A stretch of DNA of 64,000 bases, taken from positions 62,001 through 126,000 of the forward strand of contig NZ_NFIP01000004.1 in assembly GCF_002161805.1 (NCBI RefSeq), given 5' to 3'. Shown in pieces: positions 26,979-35,991 of this stretch; within the stretch, counting starts at the first letter, position 1, and the number at the start of each line of letters is the position of its first letter. Made by a program: the position numbers and the translations under genes. A model generated the notes under the pieces. The model was given only the letters and a program-made list of their open reading frames with translations, had not been told where the DNA came from and made no database searches. This DNA is from Collinsella sp. An307 (lineage in GTDB: Bacteria; Actinomycetota; Coriobacteriia; Coriobacteriales; Coriobacteriaceae).

Positions 26979-27812
26979 CTACGACTCGCTGGTGATGTCG
27001 ACGCCAAAGAACTCCTCCGAGAGGCTCGAGAGCGTGCCGTTCTCGCGCAGCACATCAATCGCCCCGTTCATGGCCTCGCGCAGCTCCGCCGTCTCCTCAC
27101 CCTTGCGCAGCGGGAATGCCACGGGTGTAGGATCGGCGTTCTCGGCAGCGATTTTGAGCGGTGCGTCAGGGTGCGCCTTCATGTAGTCGTAGAACACGAC
27201 CTCGTCGTTTAGCGTGGCGTCGATACGCCCCTGCTCGAGGAGCTCGATGGTCTGGTTGAAATCGTCCACGCCGGTGTTGGTCGCGCCAAAGCTCTCGGCG
27301 AGCGTGGCATAACTCGAACCAAGCGTGTTGGCCGTATGCTTGCCGTCGAGGTCCTCCATGCTGGCGATGTCAGAGTCATCCATGGTAATAACCACGATGC
27401 GGTTGTAAGCGTAGGGCTCGGTGAAGTCATAGCGCTCCTCGCGCTCGGGCGTGACCGAGACGCCGTTTGCCATGGTATCGAAACGCCCCGAGTCAAGGCC
27501 CGCGAGCAGGCCGTCCCACTCGCCCTCGGCAAAGACCGCCTCCACGTCGAGTTCGGAAGCGATAGCGCGAGCGACCTCGATATCAAAACCGGTCAGCTCG
27601 TCGTCTGCGTTGTGGAACGTCCACGGACTCCAGGTGCCCTCGGTCGCAAAGGTCATCTTGCCGCTCTCCACAATCGTGTCGAGGAGATTGCCGCTCGTCA
27701 CCGTCGAGCCCGAGCCGGCATCCGTGCCGCCACAGCCGGCAAGCCCGAGGCCCGCCAGCACCGCCAACGACCCCGCGCCTCCGATAAAAGCCCTTCTTGA
27801 AATGCTGTGCAT
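26979..27812 (-). CDS. Amino-acid ABC transporter substrate-binding lipoprotein (SBP family 3)
   Basis: A 277-residue binding protein. The N-terminus carries SRRAFIGGAGSLAVLAGLGLAGC: a twin-arginine-like motif plus lipobox LAGC. The mature part has family-3 signatures TEGTWSPWTFHNADDELTGFDIEVA near residue 57 and FDTMANGVSVTPEREERYDFTEPY near 110. This is the polar amino-acid/cystine binding family. It is the last gene of an operon with an ATPase and a permease 79 bp and more upstream. A perfect 12-bp palindrome (TTCACGCGTGAA, 27865-27876) lies in the gap before it and may modulate its expression or mRNA stability. Confidence 0.92.
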   Translation of the reverse strand: MHSISRRAFIGGAGSLAVLAGLGLAGCGGTDAGSGSTVTSGNLLDTIVESGKMTFATEGTWSPWTFHNADDELTGFDIEVARAIASELDVEAVFAEGEWDGLLAGLDSGRFDTMANGVSVTPEREERYDFTEPYAYNRIVVITMDDSDIASMEDLDGKHTANTLGSSYATLAESFGATNTGVDDFNQTIELLEQGRIDATLNDEVVFYDYMKAHPDAPLKIAAENADPTPVAFPLRKGEETAELREAMNGAIDVLRENGTLSSLSEEFFGVDITSES

Positions 27813-27891
27813 AGCTGCGTCCTTTCTTGACGTTCAAGCTGCTAGATAGTCGTACTTGCAAACGTTCACGCGTGAAAACGTTGTTGCTCGC

Positions 27892-28644
27892 CTACGTTGC
27901 CGAAGCATCGACCGTGCGCAAAAAGGCGCGCACGCGGTCGTTGGCGGGGCGCTCAAAGAAGTCCCGCGCCGGAGCGTCTGCCACCACGCGGCCCGCTTCC
28001 ATGAAGACCACGCGGTCGGCGACGTTTCTGGCAAAGCTCATCTCGTGCGTGACCACGAGCATGGTCATGCCCTCCTCCGCCAGACGCCGCATGACGGCGA
28101 GCACCTCGCCGGTGAGCTCGGGGTCGAGCGCTGAGGTGGGCTCGTCGAAGTAGATGATCTCGGGATCGGTCGCCATGGCGCGTGCGATAGCGACGCGCTG
28201 CTGCTGACCACCGGAGAGCGCTGCCGGATAGGCGTCGCAGCGGTCGTCCATCCCCACGTGCTCGAGCATCTCGTGCGCCCGCGCCTCGGCCTCCGTCTTA
28301 GGCACCTTGCGCGCAACTACCAAGCCCTCGGTCACGTTGCCGAGCACCGTGCGGTTGCGAAAGAGGTTGTAGCTCTGGAAAACAAACCCGGCGCGCCGCC
28401 GAACCGCCGCGACCTCGCGGTGCGTGGCGCGCGCGAGGTCATAGGTCTCGCCGCCAAGCGAAAGCGTGCCGGCGTCTGCCCGCTCGAGAAAGTTCGCGCA
28501 GCGCAGAAGCGTCGTCTTACCCGATCCGGAGGGGCCAAGCACCGCCACGACCTCGCCTTTGTTGACCGCAAGGTCAATACCGTGCAGCACCTCGGTGCCG
28601 TCAAAGGACTTGCGCACGCCGGTCAATCTCAACATCTCGGACAT
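27892..28644 (-). CDS. Polar amino-acid ABC transporter ATP-binding protein
   Basis: A 250-residue ATPase: Walker A GPSGSGKTTLLRCANFLE near residue 35, signature LSGGQQQRVAIARAMA near 140, Walker B EIIYFDEPTSALDPEL and switch VVTHEMSFARNVADRVVFMEAG. The ALDPEL and THEM sequences are typical of GlnQ/HisP-type ATPases. ATG 28644 (MSEMLRL) has AAGGGG upstream. The start is four bases after the permease stop, so translation is probably coupled. Confidence 0.95.
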   Translation of the reverse strand: MSEMLRLTGVRKSFDGTEVLHGIDLAVNKGEVVAVLGPSGSGKTTLLRCANFLERADAGTLSLGGETYDLARATHREVAAVRRRAGFVFQSYNLFRNRTVLGNVTEGLVVARKVPKTEAEARAHEMLEHVGMDDRCDAYPAALSGGQQQRVAIARAMATDPEIIYFDEPTSALDPELTGEVLAVMRRLAEEGMTMLVVTHEMSFARNVADRVVFMEAGRVVADAPARDFFERPANDRVRAFLRTVDASAT

Positions 28645-28648
28645 ACCA

Positions 28649-29323
28649 TCAGCCCCTTTCCATACCCTGAGCGGCAAGCTTGCGCTCGCCTACGCGCTGC
28701 AACCAGGTGAGCACCGTCGAGAAGAGGAGGTACACGAGCGCAACCTCCAGGTAGAGCGGCATGGTCACCCACTCGCGCGAAACAATCTCCTGCGTGGCGC
28801 GGAACATCTCGGTCACCATGATGCCGGACGCAAGCGAGGTGTCCTTCACGAGCGAGATGAGCTCGTTGGAAAGCGGCGGGAAGGCGGTCCGCAGCGCCTG
28901 CGGCAACACGATGCGCCGCATGACCTGCAAGTAGCTCATACCCACGCAGTAACCGGCCTCGGCCTGGCCCGCAGGCACGCTCTCAAGCGCGCCGCGCATG
29001 GTCTCGGCAGAATAGGCACCCGTGTTGATGGAGAGCACAAGGATCGCCGTCGGCAGCGGATCGAGCGTGATGCCCAGGTCCGGCAGGCCAAAGAACACAA
29101 TGTAGAGCTGGACAAAGAGCGGCGTGCCGCGCACCACCCAGATGTAGAAGCGCGCAATTTGGCGAAGCACCGGCACGCGAGCGTACTGGATGAGCGCAAC
29201 GACCGTGGCGATAACGAGCGCGATGGCAAACGACACGAGTGCGAGCGGCAGCGTGACCGTTACGCCCGCGATAAAGATCTTGGGCAGCGCATCGACCAGG
29301 AGCTCAATAGTGGCACTATCCAC
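28649..29323 (-). CDS. Polar amino-acid ABC transporter permease (HisM/GlnP family)
   Basis: A 224-residue permease with about five membrane segments and the EAA loop EAGYCVGMSYLQVMRRIVLPQALRTAFPPL near residue 125. PLFVQLYIVFFGLPDLGI near 75 is the conserved start of the transporter core. One permease gene is present, so the complex would be a homodimer. Its start overlaps the end of the upstream Cys-rich gene by 8 bases. Confidence 0.94.
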   Translation of the reverse strand: MDSATIELLVDALPKIFIAGVTVTLPLALVSFAIALVIATVVALIQYARVPVLRQIARFYIWVVRGTPLFVQLYIVFFGLPDLGITLDPLPTAILVLSINTGAYSAETMRGALESVPAGQAEAGYCVGMSYLQVMRRIVLPQALRTAFPPLSNELISLVKDTSLASGIMVTEMFRATQEIVSREWVTMPLYLEVALVYLLFSTVLTWLQRVGERKLAAQGMERG

Positions 29324-29642
29324 GGGCGCTCACCTCGCCTTCGCCAGAACAGCCGGTATCTTCTTCGGCGCACGCCCCGGCATCTTTCTCCTGCGCACCG
29401 TCGGCTTGCGTGCGGCGAGGCGCGCACTCGCAACTCACACGATGAAGCATATGATCGATGGCGTCGATACCGCGCTGACGGCTGTGCATCTCGTCGAGCA
29501 GGCGCTGCCGCTCGGTCAGGAGCACGCGCTTTGCCTCACGCGCACGGCCCTCTTCGCAGGAACACTTGGCACGTTGCACGCGCTCGGCGTCGCAGGCGCA
29601 GTCGCAGAGGCACCGCTCGACATCGGAACTTAAATCGCCCAT
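29316..29642 (-). CDS. Cys-rich protein at the head of the ABC transporter operon
   Basis: A 108-residue protein with ten Cys. The N-terminal cluster is CLCDCACD (about 10-17), followed by CSCEEG, a helical middle (LLTERQRLLDEMHSRQRGIDAIDHMLHRV) and C-terminal CECAP and GACAEEDTGCS. No signal peptide. ATG 29642 is clear from AAAGGAG five bases upstream. The stop codon lies inside the permease start, so permease translation probably depends on ribosomes finishing this ORF. The Cys richness suggests metal binding, or a translational sensor for Cys-tRNA if the transporter imports cyst(e)ine. No family recognised. Confidence 0.75.
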   Translation of the reverse strand: MGDLSSDVERCLCDCACDAERVQRAKCSCEEGRAREAKRVLLTERQRLLDEMHSRQRGIDAIDHMLHRVSCECAPRRTQADGAQEKDAGACAEEDTGCSGEGEVSARG

Positions 29643-29734
29643 AGCAGTCTCCTTTCCAACATAGATACTACGGGCGTGCCTCATCTATGTAAAAGACCTA
29701 TAAGCTATGCCTTGCCATACGTGGACGCTATAGA

Positions 29735-30013
29735 TTACGAAGAACGCTTCGCCACCTCTTGAATGCGCGAGAACTGCTGCATAATCCAGTCGTAATTCTC
29801 GCGCCGGTGCGGAACCGTGCAGGCGCTGCAATCTTTGATGTCGTCCTTCTCGCCCACATAGCGCGGGTTGCCGCCGCAATCGGGGCCGAGCGCATACAGC
29901 GGGCAGAAGCAGAAGAGACAGTTGAGGTCCTCTGCGGGCATGTCGTGGCACGGGTAGAACTCGCATGCTGCATGGTTGAAGAACCGGTAGTTCTGGGTCT
30001 CGGGCAACTCCAT
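29735..30013 (-). CDS. Cysteine-rich small-domain protein (zf-like, PF04071 type)
   Basis: A 92-residue protein matching the small Cys-rich domain pattern: FFNHAACEFYPCHDMP, then LNCLFCFCPLYALGPDCGGNP, then KDCSACTVPH. Eight or more Cys plus His are positioned to bind metal, probably zinc. The family is found in anaerobes; its role is not established. ATG 30013 is preceded by a strong GGGAGGAG. It follows a lipoprotein gene by 13 bases and precedes the Cys-rich/ABC operon by 92 bases. Confidence 0.85.
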   Translation of the reverse strand: MELPETQNYRFFNHAACEFYPCHDMPAEDLNCLFCFCPLYALGPDCGGNPRYVGEKDDIKDCSACTVPHRRENYDWIMQQFSRIQEVAKRSS

Positions 30014-30026
30014 GGCTCTCTCCTCC

Positions 30027-30716
30027 CTACGCCGCGATGCCGCGCAGCGTGGCGATGTCCTCGGCGGGCAGCTCGAAATCATAATCGATATCCATCTCGG
30101 GCAGGGCAAGGCGCACCACACGCGACCCGTGGTAGGTGGTGATGCGCGCAACCTCCACGTCGTGCGTTACCTCCGCATCGCCCAGACCGGACAAGGCAGA
30201 GTCCGCCCCCTCGAAGATGTGAAAGATACGCCGTCGCTGACTGTCGGCAGGGCGGTCGCACACAAGCTTCCAGCGCCCGCAATCGAGCTTGTCAAGGGCA
30301 GAGGCGGCATCCGGCCCGCCCGACGACCGGGCAACGACCGTCGATCCAGTGGCGGCATCTTCTACCTCAAGCCGGCAATCCGCGGTGAGGGAGCGTTCCC
30401 GGTTGAGCGCCGCCCAAAGCAGGGCGGGCGCCTCGTCGAGGTTGTCGAGGGCGGAGTCGATGGCACCCGCAATCGCTGCGGAATCGAGCCCAAACGCCGC
30501 CGCACCCGCTTGCGCGGCAGATACCGCGCCCTCGCCCAGAGCAGACGATGCCTCCCCTGCCGCCGCACTCAGCTGCTCGGCAACGTCGTGCATGCTGTGC
30601 CATGCGAGCGCAGACGCGGGAGTCGCGCTGTCCGTGACGACGCAACCCGAGAGCGGCAGAGCGCACCCAAGCGCCAAGGCGGCGGCGATACAGAAGCGCG
30701 CGGAGATAAACGACAA
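30027..30716 (-). CDS. Lipoprotein of unknown function
   Basis: A 229-residue secreted lipoprotein: signal ARFCIAAALALGCALPL and lipobox LSGC near residue 25. The middle is Ala-rich and helical (AAAGEASSALGEGAVSAAQAG) and the C-terminal half looks like a beta domain (CRLEVEDAATGSTVVARS, ITTYHGSRVVRLALPEM). The start is TTG 30716 with AAAGGGG upstream. No family recognised. It is the first gene of a run of same-strand genes reaching the amino-acid transporter. Confidence 0.7.
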   Translation of the reverse strand: MSFISARFCIAAALALGCALPLSGCVVTDSATPASALAWHSMHDVAEQLSAAAGEASSALGEGAVSAAQAGAAAFGLDSAAIAGAIDSALDNLDEAPALLWAALNRERSLTADCRLEVEDAATGSTVVARSSGGPDAASALDKLDCGRWKLVCDRPADSQRRRIFHIFEGADSALSGLGDAEVTHDVEVARITTYHGSRVVRLALPEMDIDYDFELPAEDIATLRGIAA

Positions 30717-30884
30717 AACGGACCCCTTTCTCGGTACGGTCTCATCCTACCCATGCCGTCCGATTCCAAGGGGTCCGCCCACTTAAGAATGAGGTAAGCT
30801 CGCGCGGCGGGGTCGTCAGGCGACAGAGTTCTCGCCCAGCCTATCCGCCGCGAACACCTTGCTGAGCCGCGCGTCGCAAGCGCC

Positions 30885-31637
30885 TTACGCCTGCGGGTAC
30901 TCCTCGTCCGTCACCGGCTCGAGCCACTCGTTAGAGGTGTTCTCGCCCGGCGCCTCAAAGGCAATGTGGCTCATCCAGCTGTCGCGTGCGGCACCGTGCC
31001 AGTGCTTCACGCCCGCGGGGATATACACCACCGTGCCCGGCGTGAGCAGCTGCGGCTCGCGGCCCCACTCCTGGTACCAGCCACGACCATCGGTCACAAT
31101 GAGCATCTGGCCGCCGCCCTTGTTGGCGTGGTGAATGTGCCAGTTGTTGCGGCACCCAGGCTCAAACGTCACGTTTGAGAGCGCCATTCCGCACGCGGCC
31201 GGATTGGTCAGCGGGTTCAGGAACGACTGGCCGATAAAGTACTGCGCATAGGCGTCGTTGGGGCTGCCCTTGCCAAACATTGGCGAGAAGCTTTCGCCTT
31301 GGCCATCGTCCGCCTCGTTGCCGTAAACGGTGAGCAGCACGCGGAAGGCAGCCCACGCGTTAGGCCAGCCGGCGTAGAACGCCTCGTGGGTCAAGATCTC
31401 GGCCATCTCGTCGCGCGTGACGCCGTTTTGCTTGGCAGTTGCCATGTGGTACTCAAACGAGCTGTCCACCATGCCCTTGGCTACGAGCGTCACCACAGTA
31501 ACGATGGAGCGCATCTTGAGCGAGAGCTTGTCCTCGCGCGACCACACCTCGCCAAAGAGCACATCGTCGTTGAGCTCGGCGAACTTTGGCGCCACAACAC
31601 CCAGCTGGTTGCGGCCTGCGGTTTGCTTGACTGCCAT
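30885..31637 (-). CDS. Carboxymuconolactone decarboxylase-cupin fusion protein
   Basis: A 250-residue two-domain protein. Residues about 15-120 are a CMD/AhpD-like helical domain (REDKLSLKMRSIVTVVTLVAKG, HMATAKQNGVTRDEMAEILTHEAFYAGWPNA). Residues about 145-240 are a cupin with metal-binding histidines (NVTFEPGCRNNWHIHHANKGGGQMLIV and PAGVKHWHGA). This fusion is common in anaerobes; the reaction is not established, although a role in quinone or reactive-carbonyl chemistry is often assumed. No CxxC peroxidase motif is seen in the CMD part. ATG 31637 has AAAAGGAG upstream. Confidence 0.88.
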   Translation of the reverse strand: MAVKQTAGRNQLGVVAPKFAELNDDVLFGEVWSREDKLSLKMRSIVTVVTLVAKGMVDSSFEYHMATAKQNGVTRDEMAEILTHEAFYAGWPNAWAAFRVLLTVYGNEADDGQGESFSPMFGKGSPNDAYAQYFIGQSFLNPLTNPAACGMALSNVTFEPGCRNNWHIHHANKGGGQMLIVTDGRGWYQEWGREPQLLTPGTVVYIPAGVKHWHGAARDSWMSHIAFEAPGENTSNEWLEPVTDEEYPQA

Positions 31638-31764
31638 ATTGATCTCCTTTTCTGCCGGCTTTCGAGGGTGCCGGCCCGCCCCGGTTACCAATACAAGCGA
31701 GACTTAGGTGCCCATGTCTCGCAACGCGCTATCTCACGCTCATAAGCGAACTGAACATGCGGAT

Positions 31765-32751
31765 TTAGCCCAAGTTCATGACGGTTATGAGCGCGGGCAC
31801 GATCATGAACGACGCTACCGTGGAGACGATGGTCCCCTGCGCAGGGAGCTCGCCGTCCTGCCCATAGGTTGCCGCGATGGGGCCCGCCATGGAACCCGTG
31901 GGCATGGCAAGCATCACCACAAAGACGCCGAGGGCAAGCGCGCTCGGCACCACCGGCGCCAGCAGTACGTACACCGCAAGCGGCACCGCGAGGAAGCGGA
32001 CGAGGGTGAAGCCCCAAAGCCGCGGCTGTATGAGCACTACGGCCAGGTCCGCGTCGGCAATAGAGAGACCTACGAGCATCATGGCTAAGGGTGAGGTGAC
32101 ACCGCCCGCCATCCTTGTCGCTTGCATGATGGGCACGGGTACGGGAATCTGCGCGAAGAAAATCACCATGGCAACGAGACTCGCCACCAAGGGCACATTC
32201 ACCATGTCGCGCAGCATGCCGCGCACGTCGACGGTGCGCCGACGGCGCTTGCCGTCCGCGACAGCGCTCTCGGCGTTCTCGCTGCGCGCCCCGCCCGAGC
32301 GCAACACTGCCACGCCCAGGCTGTAGAGAAAGACGTTCGAGATAGCGATGAAGATGCTCCCCAGAAACACGCTCGGACCACCAAAGATTGATTCGAGCAC
32401 CGCAAAACCGATAAAGCCCGTGTTGGTGAGCACGCCCATCCAAAGGTAGAGGCTCCGCTCCGCGCGCGGGGTGCGCATCACGAGGTTGGCGAGCGAGCCG
32501 CCCGCGAGCATCACGAAGAAGAGCGCGGCAGCGAGTGCGAGCGACCAGGTGATGGCCTCCACGCCTGTGGAGGCATCGACCTCTCCCACCGAGGCGAGAA
32601 TCGTGCACGGTAGCGTGATGTTGAAGATAAGGCCCGAGAGTTTGGGGCGGATGTCGGCAGAGAGGAACCCGCAGCGCGCCGCCACATAGCCCAGCATCGT
32701 AACGATGATGAGCGAGAACATGCCCCCCAATGTGTTTGCGATATCTGCCAT
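31765..32751 (-). CDS. AEC-family (auxin efflux carrier) transporter
   Basis: A 328-residue secondary transporter with about ten predicted membrane helices. N-terminal features are LGGMFSLIIVTMLGYVAARCG and LSGLIFNITLPCTILASVGEV, the conserved AEC start; the TGFIGFAVLESIFG and crossover-region residues (MPTGSMAGPIAATYG) are also typical. Bacterial AEC proteins export malate, lactate or other organic anions. A basic central loop (DGKRRRRTVDVRG) separates the halves. It is preceded by a cyclophilin-like protein gene and a divergent LysR gene, the likely regulator. Confidence 0.9.
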   Translation of the reverse strand: MADIANTLGGMFSLIIVTMLGYVAARCGFLSADIRPKLSGLIFNITLPCTILASVGEVDASTGVEAITWSLALAAALFFVMLAGGSLANLVMRTPRAERSLYLWMGVLTNTGFIGFAVLESIFGGPSVFLGSIFIAISNVFLYSLGVAVLRSGGARSENAESAVADGKRRRRTVDVRGMLRDMVNVPLVASLVAMVIFFAQIPVPVPIMQATRMAGGVTSPLAMMLVGLSIADADLAVVLIQPRLWGFTLVRFLAVPLAVYVLLAPVVPSALALGVFVVMLAMPTGSMAGPIAATYGQDGELPAQGTIVSTVASFMIVPALITVMNLG

Positions 32752-32760
32752 CAGGACCTC

Positions 32761-33135
32761 CTACGCGAACGTAATGCGCAACGCTTGACGGCCCTCGAGC
32801 GCGCGCAACGCCTCAAGGTCGCCCTCAATGTGGCCGAGCGTCACCTGATCGCCGTAGCGTAGCGAATTCTCTTCGTCGCCGATGAGCACCGAGAGCCATC
32901 CGCCCGCTGGGTTATAGGCTATGTCGCCATTGCACCAGCCGCGATGCACTGCGCCCACATCGACCGGCAGCGCGCAGGGCATAGCTGCACAAAGCGCCAC
33001 GCCCGTGCAGCAGGCGGTGAGCGATAGCGGCAGCAGCTCAGCAAAAGCAGCAGCGGATGCCGCGTCCTTAAGAAGCGCCGTGGCGGAGCAGGCATCGAAA
33101 TCCAACTTGATGCGATTCGATCGTTCGCCTCGCAT
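32761..33135 (-). CDS. Cyclophilin-like fold protein
   Basis: A 124-residue protein matching the cyclophilin-like beta-barrel family (PF18050 type): ATALLKDAASAAAFAELLPLSLT near the N-terminus and NGDIAYNPAGGWLSVLIGDEEN in the middle. Such proteins occur in flavodoxin and anaerobic gene neighbourhoods, with no proven catalytic role. ATG 33135 is chosen because GGTGG lies eight bases upstream; a GTG at 33147 is the alternative. It precedes the AEC transporter by nine bases, so they are co-transcribed. Confidence 0.75.
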   Translation of the reverse strand: MRGERSNRIKLDFDACSATALLKDAASAAAFAELLPLSLTACCTGVALCAAMPCALPVDVGAVHRGWCNGDIAYNPAGGWLSVLIGDEENSLRYGDQVTLGHIEGDLEALRALEGRQALRITFA

Positions 33136-33260
33136 CCGCCTCACCACCTTCTCTCAGCGCGCCAACTCTACCTGGCCTTAGTTTCGCGCGACGCAGCATA
33201 AATTACTACTACTTATGTTCTATAGTGTGATATGAGTGACACTTATGGTTAGGAGGCACT

Positions 33261-34157
33261 GTGGAGCTTCGCACCCTGCGCTACTTTCTCGCCGTCTGCC
33301 AAGAGGGCACCATGTCGCGTGCCGCCGAGGTTTTGCATGTGACGCAACCGGCGCTCTCGCGACAGATCGCCGCACTCGAGCGCGAACTGGGTACGCAACT
33401 GCTCGAGCGGCACAGCAGAAGCGTCACCCCTACCGAGCGCGGCCTCTACCTGCGTCGCCGTGCCGAGGAAATCGTGGGGCTCGCCGACCAGACTGCCTCG
33501 GACTTCACCTGTCCCGACGAGATCGTCGCCGGGGACATCCGCATCGGGGCGGGCGAGAGCCAGGGTGTGCGCGTCATCGCGCAGGCGGCGCGCGCCTTTC
33601 GCGAGTGCTATCCCGGCGTGCGCTTTCATCTGCACAGCGCCAACGCCATCGACCTCGTGGAGCGGCTCGAGCGCGGTGTGGACGACTTCGCCGTGCTCAT
33701 GAACTACGCCGACATCGAGCGCTTTGCACACCTGCGGCTGCGCCCCACCGATGCCTGGGGCGTCATCATGCGCGAGGACGACCCGCTCACCGCCCAAGAA
33801 ACCGTCGGCCCCGCTGACCTTGGCGACACTCCGCTCATCGTACCCGAGCGCCTCTGGCGAGGTGATGCTCCGGCGGGCATCTTTGCCACCTGGCTCGGCG
33901 AGCATGCAGACGACATTGAGGTGGTGGCAACCTACAATCTCAACTTCAACGCGGCGGTCTTTGTGCGCGAGGGCGCTGGCCGCATGATTGGCTACGAGGG
34001 GCTCAACGCTACGGGGCCGGGCACCGGCCTGGCGTTTCGTTTACTCTATCCGCCCGCCGTCGCACCCATCGACTTTGCGTGGAAGCGCGGTGTGGCCCTC
34101 CCCCACGCCGCGCAGCTGTTCTTGGACGAGCTACAGGCGCAGCAATCCGCCGACTAG
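33261..34157 (+). CDS. LysR-family transcriptional regulator
   Basis: A 298-residue LysR protein: the N-terminal winged HTH (MELRTLRYFLAVCQEGTMSR, then VTQPALSRQIAALERELG) and a periplasmic-binding-like effector domain from about residue 90. The start is GTG 33261 with AGGAGG four bases upstream. It is divergent from the cyclophilin-like/AEC operon; the 125-bp AT-rich gap with two ACTTATG words is the likely operator region. It closely resembles the LysR at 43453-44328 in layout and effector-domain wording (WGVIMR-DD), so the two look like paralogs. Confidence 0.92.
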   Translation: MELRTLRYFLAVCQEGTMSRAAEVLHVTQPALSRQIAALERELGTQLLERHSRSVTPTERGLYLRRRAEEIVGLADQTASDFTCPDEIVAGDIRIGAGESQGVRVIAQAARAFRECYPGVRFHLHSANAIDLVERLERGVDDFAVLMNYADIERFAHLRLRPTDAWGVIMREDDPLTAQETVGPADLGDTPLIVPERLWRGDAPAGIFATWLGEHADDIEVVATYNLNFNAAVFVREGAGRMIGYEGLNATGPGTGLAFRLLYPPAVAPIDFAWKRGVALPHAAQLFLDELQAQQSAD

Positions 34158-34237
34158 GCTCACGCTATCAATCCCGTATTCCTCTGCCAATATTGTCACT
34201 GAGCTATACCGTCAGTGATCCAGATGGGAGGGGTGCC

Positions 34238-35875
34238 ATGATTGATCGTAAAGAAGTTATCTACACCATCAATCGACTGCGAAGCCAAGGGAAAGACGAT
34301 GCGTATTGCGAGGCAAAGGCCTGCACCCACTCCCTTAGCGCCGATGTCTGGGAGACGGTCAGCGCGTTCGCCAACACACATAGCGGCATAATCCTTCTGG
34401 GCGTCGATGAACGCCACGGGTTCGAACCATGTCCCGGCTTTGATACGCCACGCGCCATAGACCAGTTTGTCGAGGGAATCGGCGACGGGAGCCCATCAGG
34501 AGCGCACCTTGCCAATCCACCTCGCTACGAGCTCGCGCGACTGGAAATGTAAGGCGCCGAGATTCTCGCTATTGCTATAGAAGAAAATGATGTCAGCCGA
34601 AAACCTTGCTATCTCATTGCATGCGGTGTTGCTTCGGGAACGTTCAAGCGAGTCGATGACAAGGACCTACTGCTCTCTAAAGCCGAGATCTACGAGCTGC
34701 AAACCGCCGGCACTCCCGTAGGCAGCGACCGCCGCCCTGTGCCGGAGACGGACGTATCCGACCTCGATGCTGAACAGGTTGCCCGCTATCTTGCCGCCAT
34801 GTCTTCATCCAAAGCGCTACGTGGCGTCGCGGACGATGCGCAGGCCCTAGAACGCCTGGGCATTACGGACAAGCAGGGCACGGTAAGGCTCGCCGGCCTT
34901 TTGACCTTAGGAGCCTATCCCCAGCAATACTTCCCCGCATTGGTTATCGAAGTTGCGCACCACCCGGGCACAGAAAAGTCTGAGCCCGGTCAGCCGCGCT
35001 TTCTCGACCGCGTGACGTGCGACGGCGCGCTCTCGGAAACCGTCACCGATGCCGTTCGCGCGGTGCTGCGCAACCTGCGCACCATATCCTATGTCGATGG
35101 CGTTAGCAGGCACGATACCCCCGAGATTCCCGAGGAGGTTCTTCGCGAGGCGATTGTCAATGCGGTCGCCCATCGTGAGTACCGGAAACTGTTTGTCGGT
35201 CAGTCTGTTGCGATCGACATCTACCGCGACCGGGTGGAAGTCACGAGCCCCGGAGGGCTCTGGGGTGGCAAAACCCTTGCCAATCTCGCCGACGGCACCT
35301 CCCGCTGTCGCAACAGCACGCTCATGCATCTGATGGAGACGATGCCGGTGCGCAATGGAGATGGCCTGCACGCCGAGCGACAAGGATCGGGCATCCCCTT
35401 TATGATCAACATGATGCGCGAACGCGGACTGCCTGATCCTGCGTTTTACGCCGGCATCGATCAGTTCAAAGTCGTCTTATGGCGTCCAAGTGCTGAGATG
35501 GCACCAGCGGAGCACGCGTCGCGCAGAAAAGAAATAGTCGTTACCAGCTGTAATGTAACGAATGGCATTCCTCAATCAAGGAGCACAGACACCGCGCTGG
35601 ACATCCTGCCGACGATGCCACATTCCAACCGCGTCTGTCTCGATTTCGATGGCTCCTCTCACAGAAAGGAGCGTCTACAGCAAATTATGAACTTCGTCGA
35701 GGAGCGGGCGCCGGTAGGAATCCAAGAGATATCCGAGAGCCTCGATATCAACCTGGCGACCACGCGCCGCGACATAAGAGCCCTGCTCAAGGCGGGATAT
35801 ATACAGGCAACGGCGCCCGCACAAAGCAGACGCCGCCGTTATTACCCTGCGCCAGCAGGGCATTCCCCAAGCTAG
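34238..35875 (+). pseudogene. AlbA_2-type ATP-binding regulator, interrupted by an in-frame TAA
   Basis: One continuous reading frame (545 codons) is broken only by TAA at 34550-34552. The front part has the AlbA_2 pattern (EAKACTHSLSADVWETVSAFANTHSGIILLGVDE) and ends RYELARLEM. The frame resumes GAEILAIAIEEND, then KPCYLIACGVASGTFKRVDDKD, as family members continue without a break. The rear part has a HATPase_c_4 domain (EVLREAIVNAVAHREYRKL, GSGIPFMINMMRERGLPDP) and a C-terminal winged helix (VGIQEISESLDINLATTRRDIRALLKAG). Start ATG 34238 has GGGAGGGG. The downstream part could restart at GTG 34739. Function would be DNA or RNA-linked regulation. Confidence 0.85.
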
Positions 35876-35991
35876 CAAGCTAAGTCTCCTCGACAAACCG
35901 TCATCAAGGCCCTCTCGCCGGTGACCACTACTCCACAAGTCCGTAGCAGCACACGCCAGAATCGATTGCTGTAAAATGCCTGGCCGAGCCG

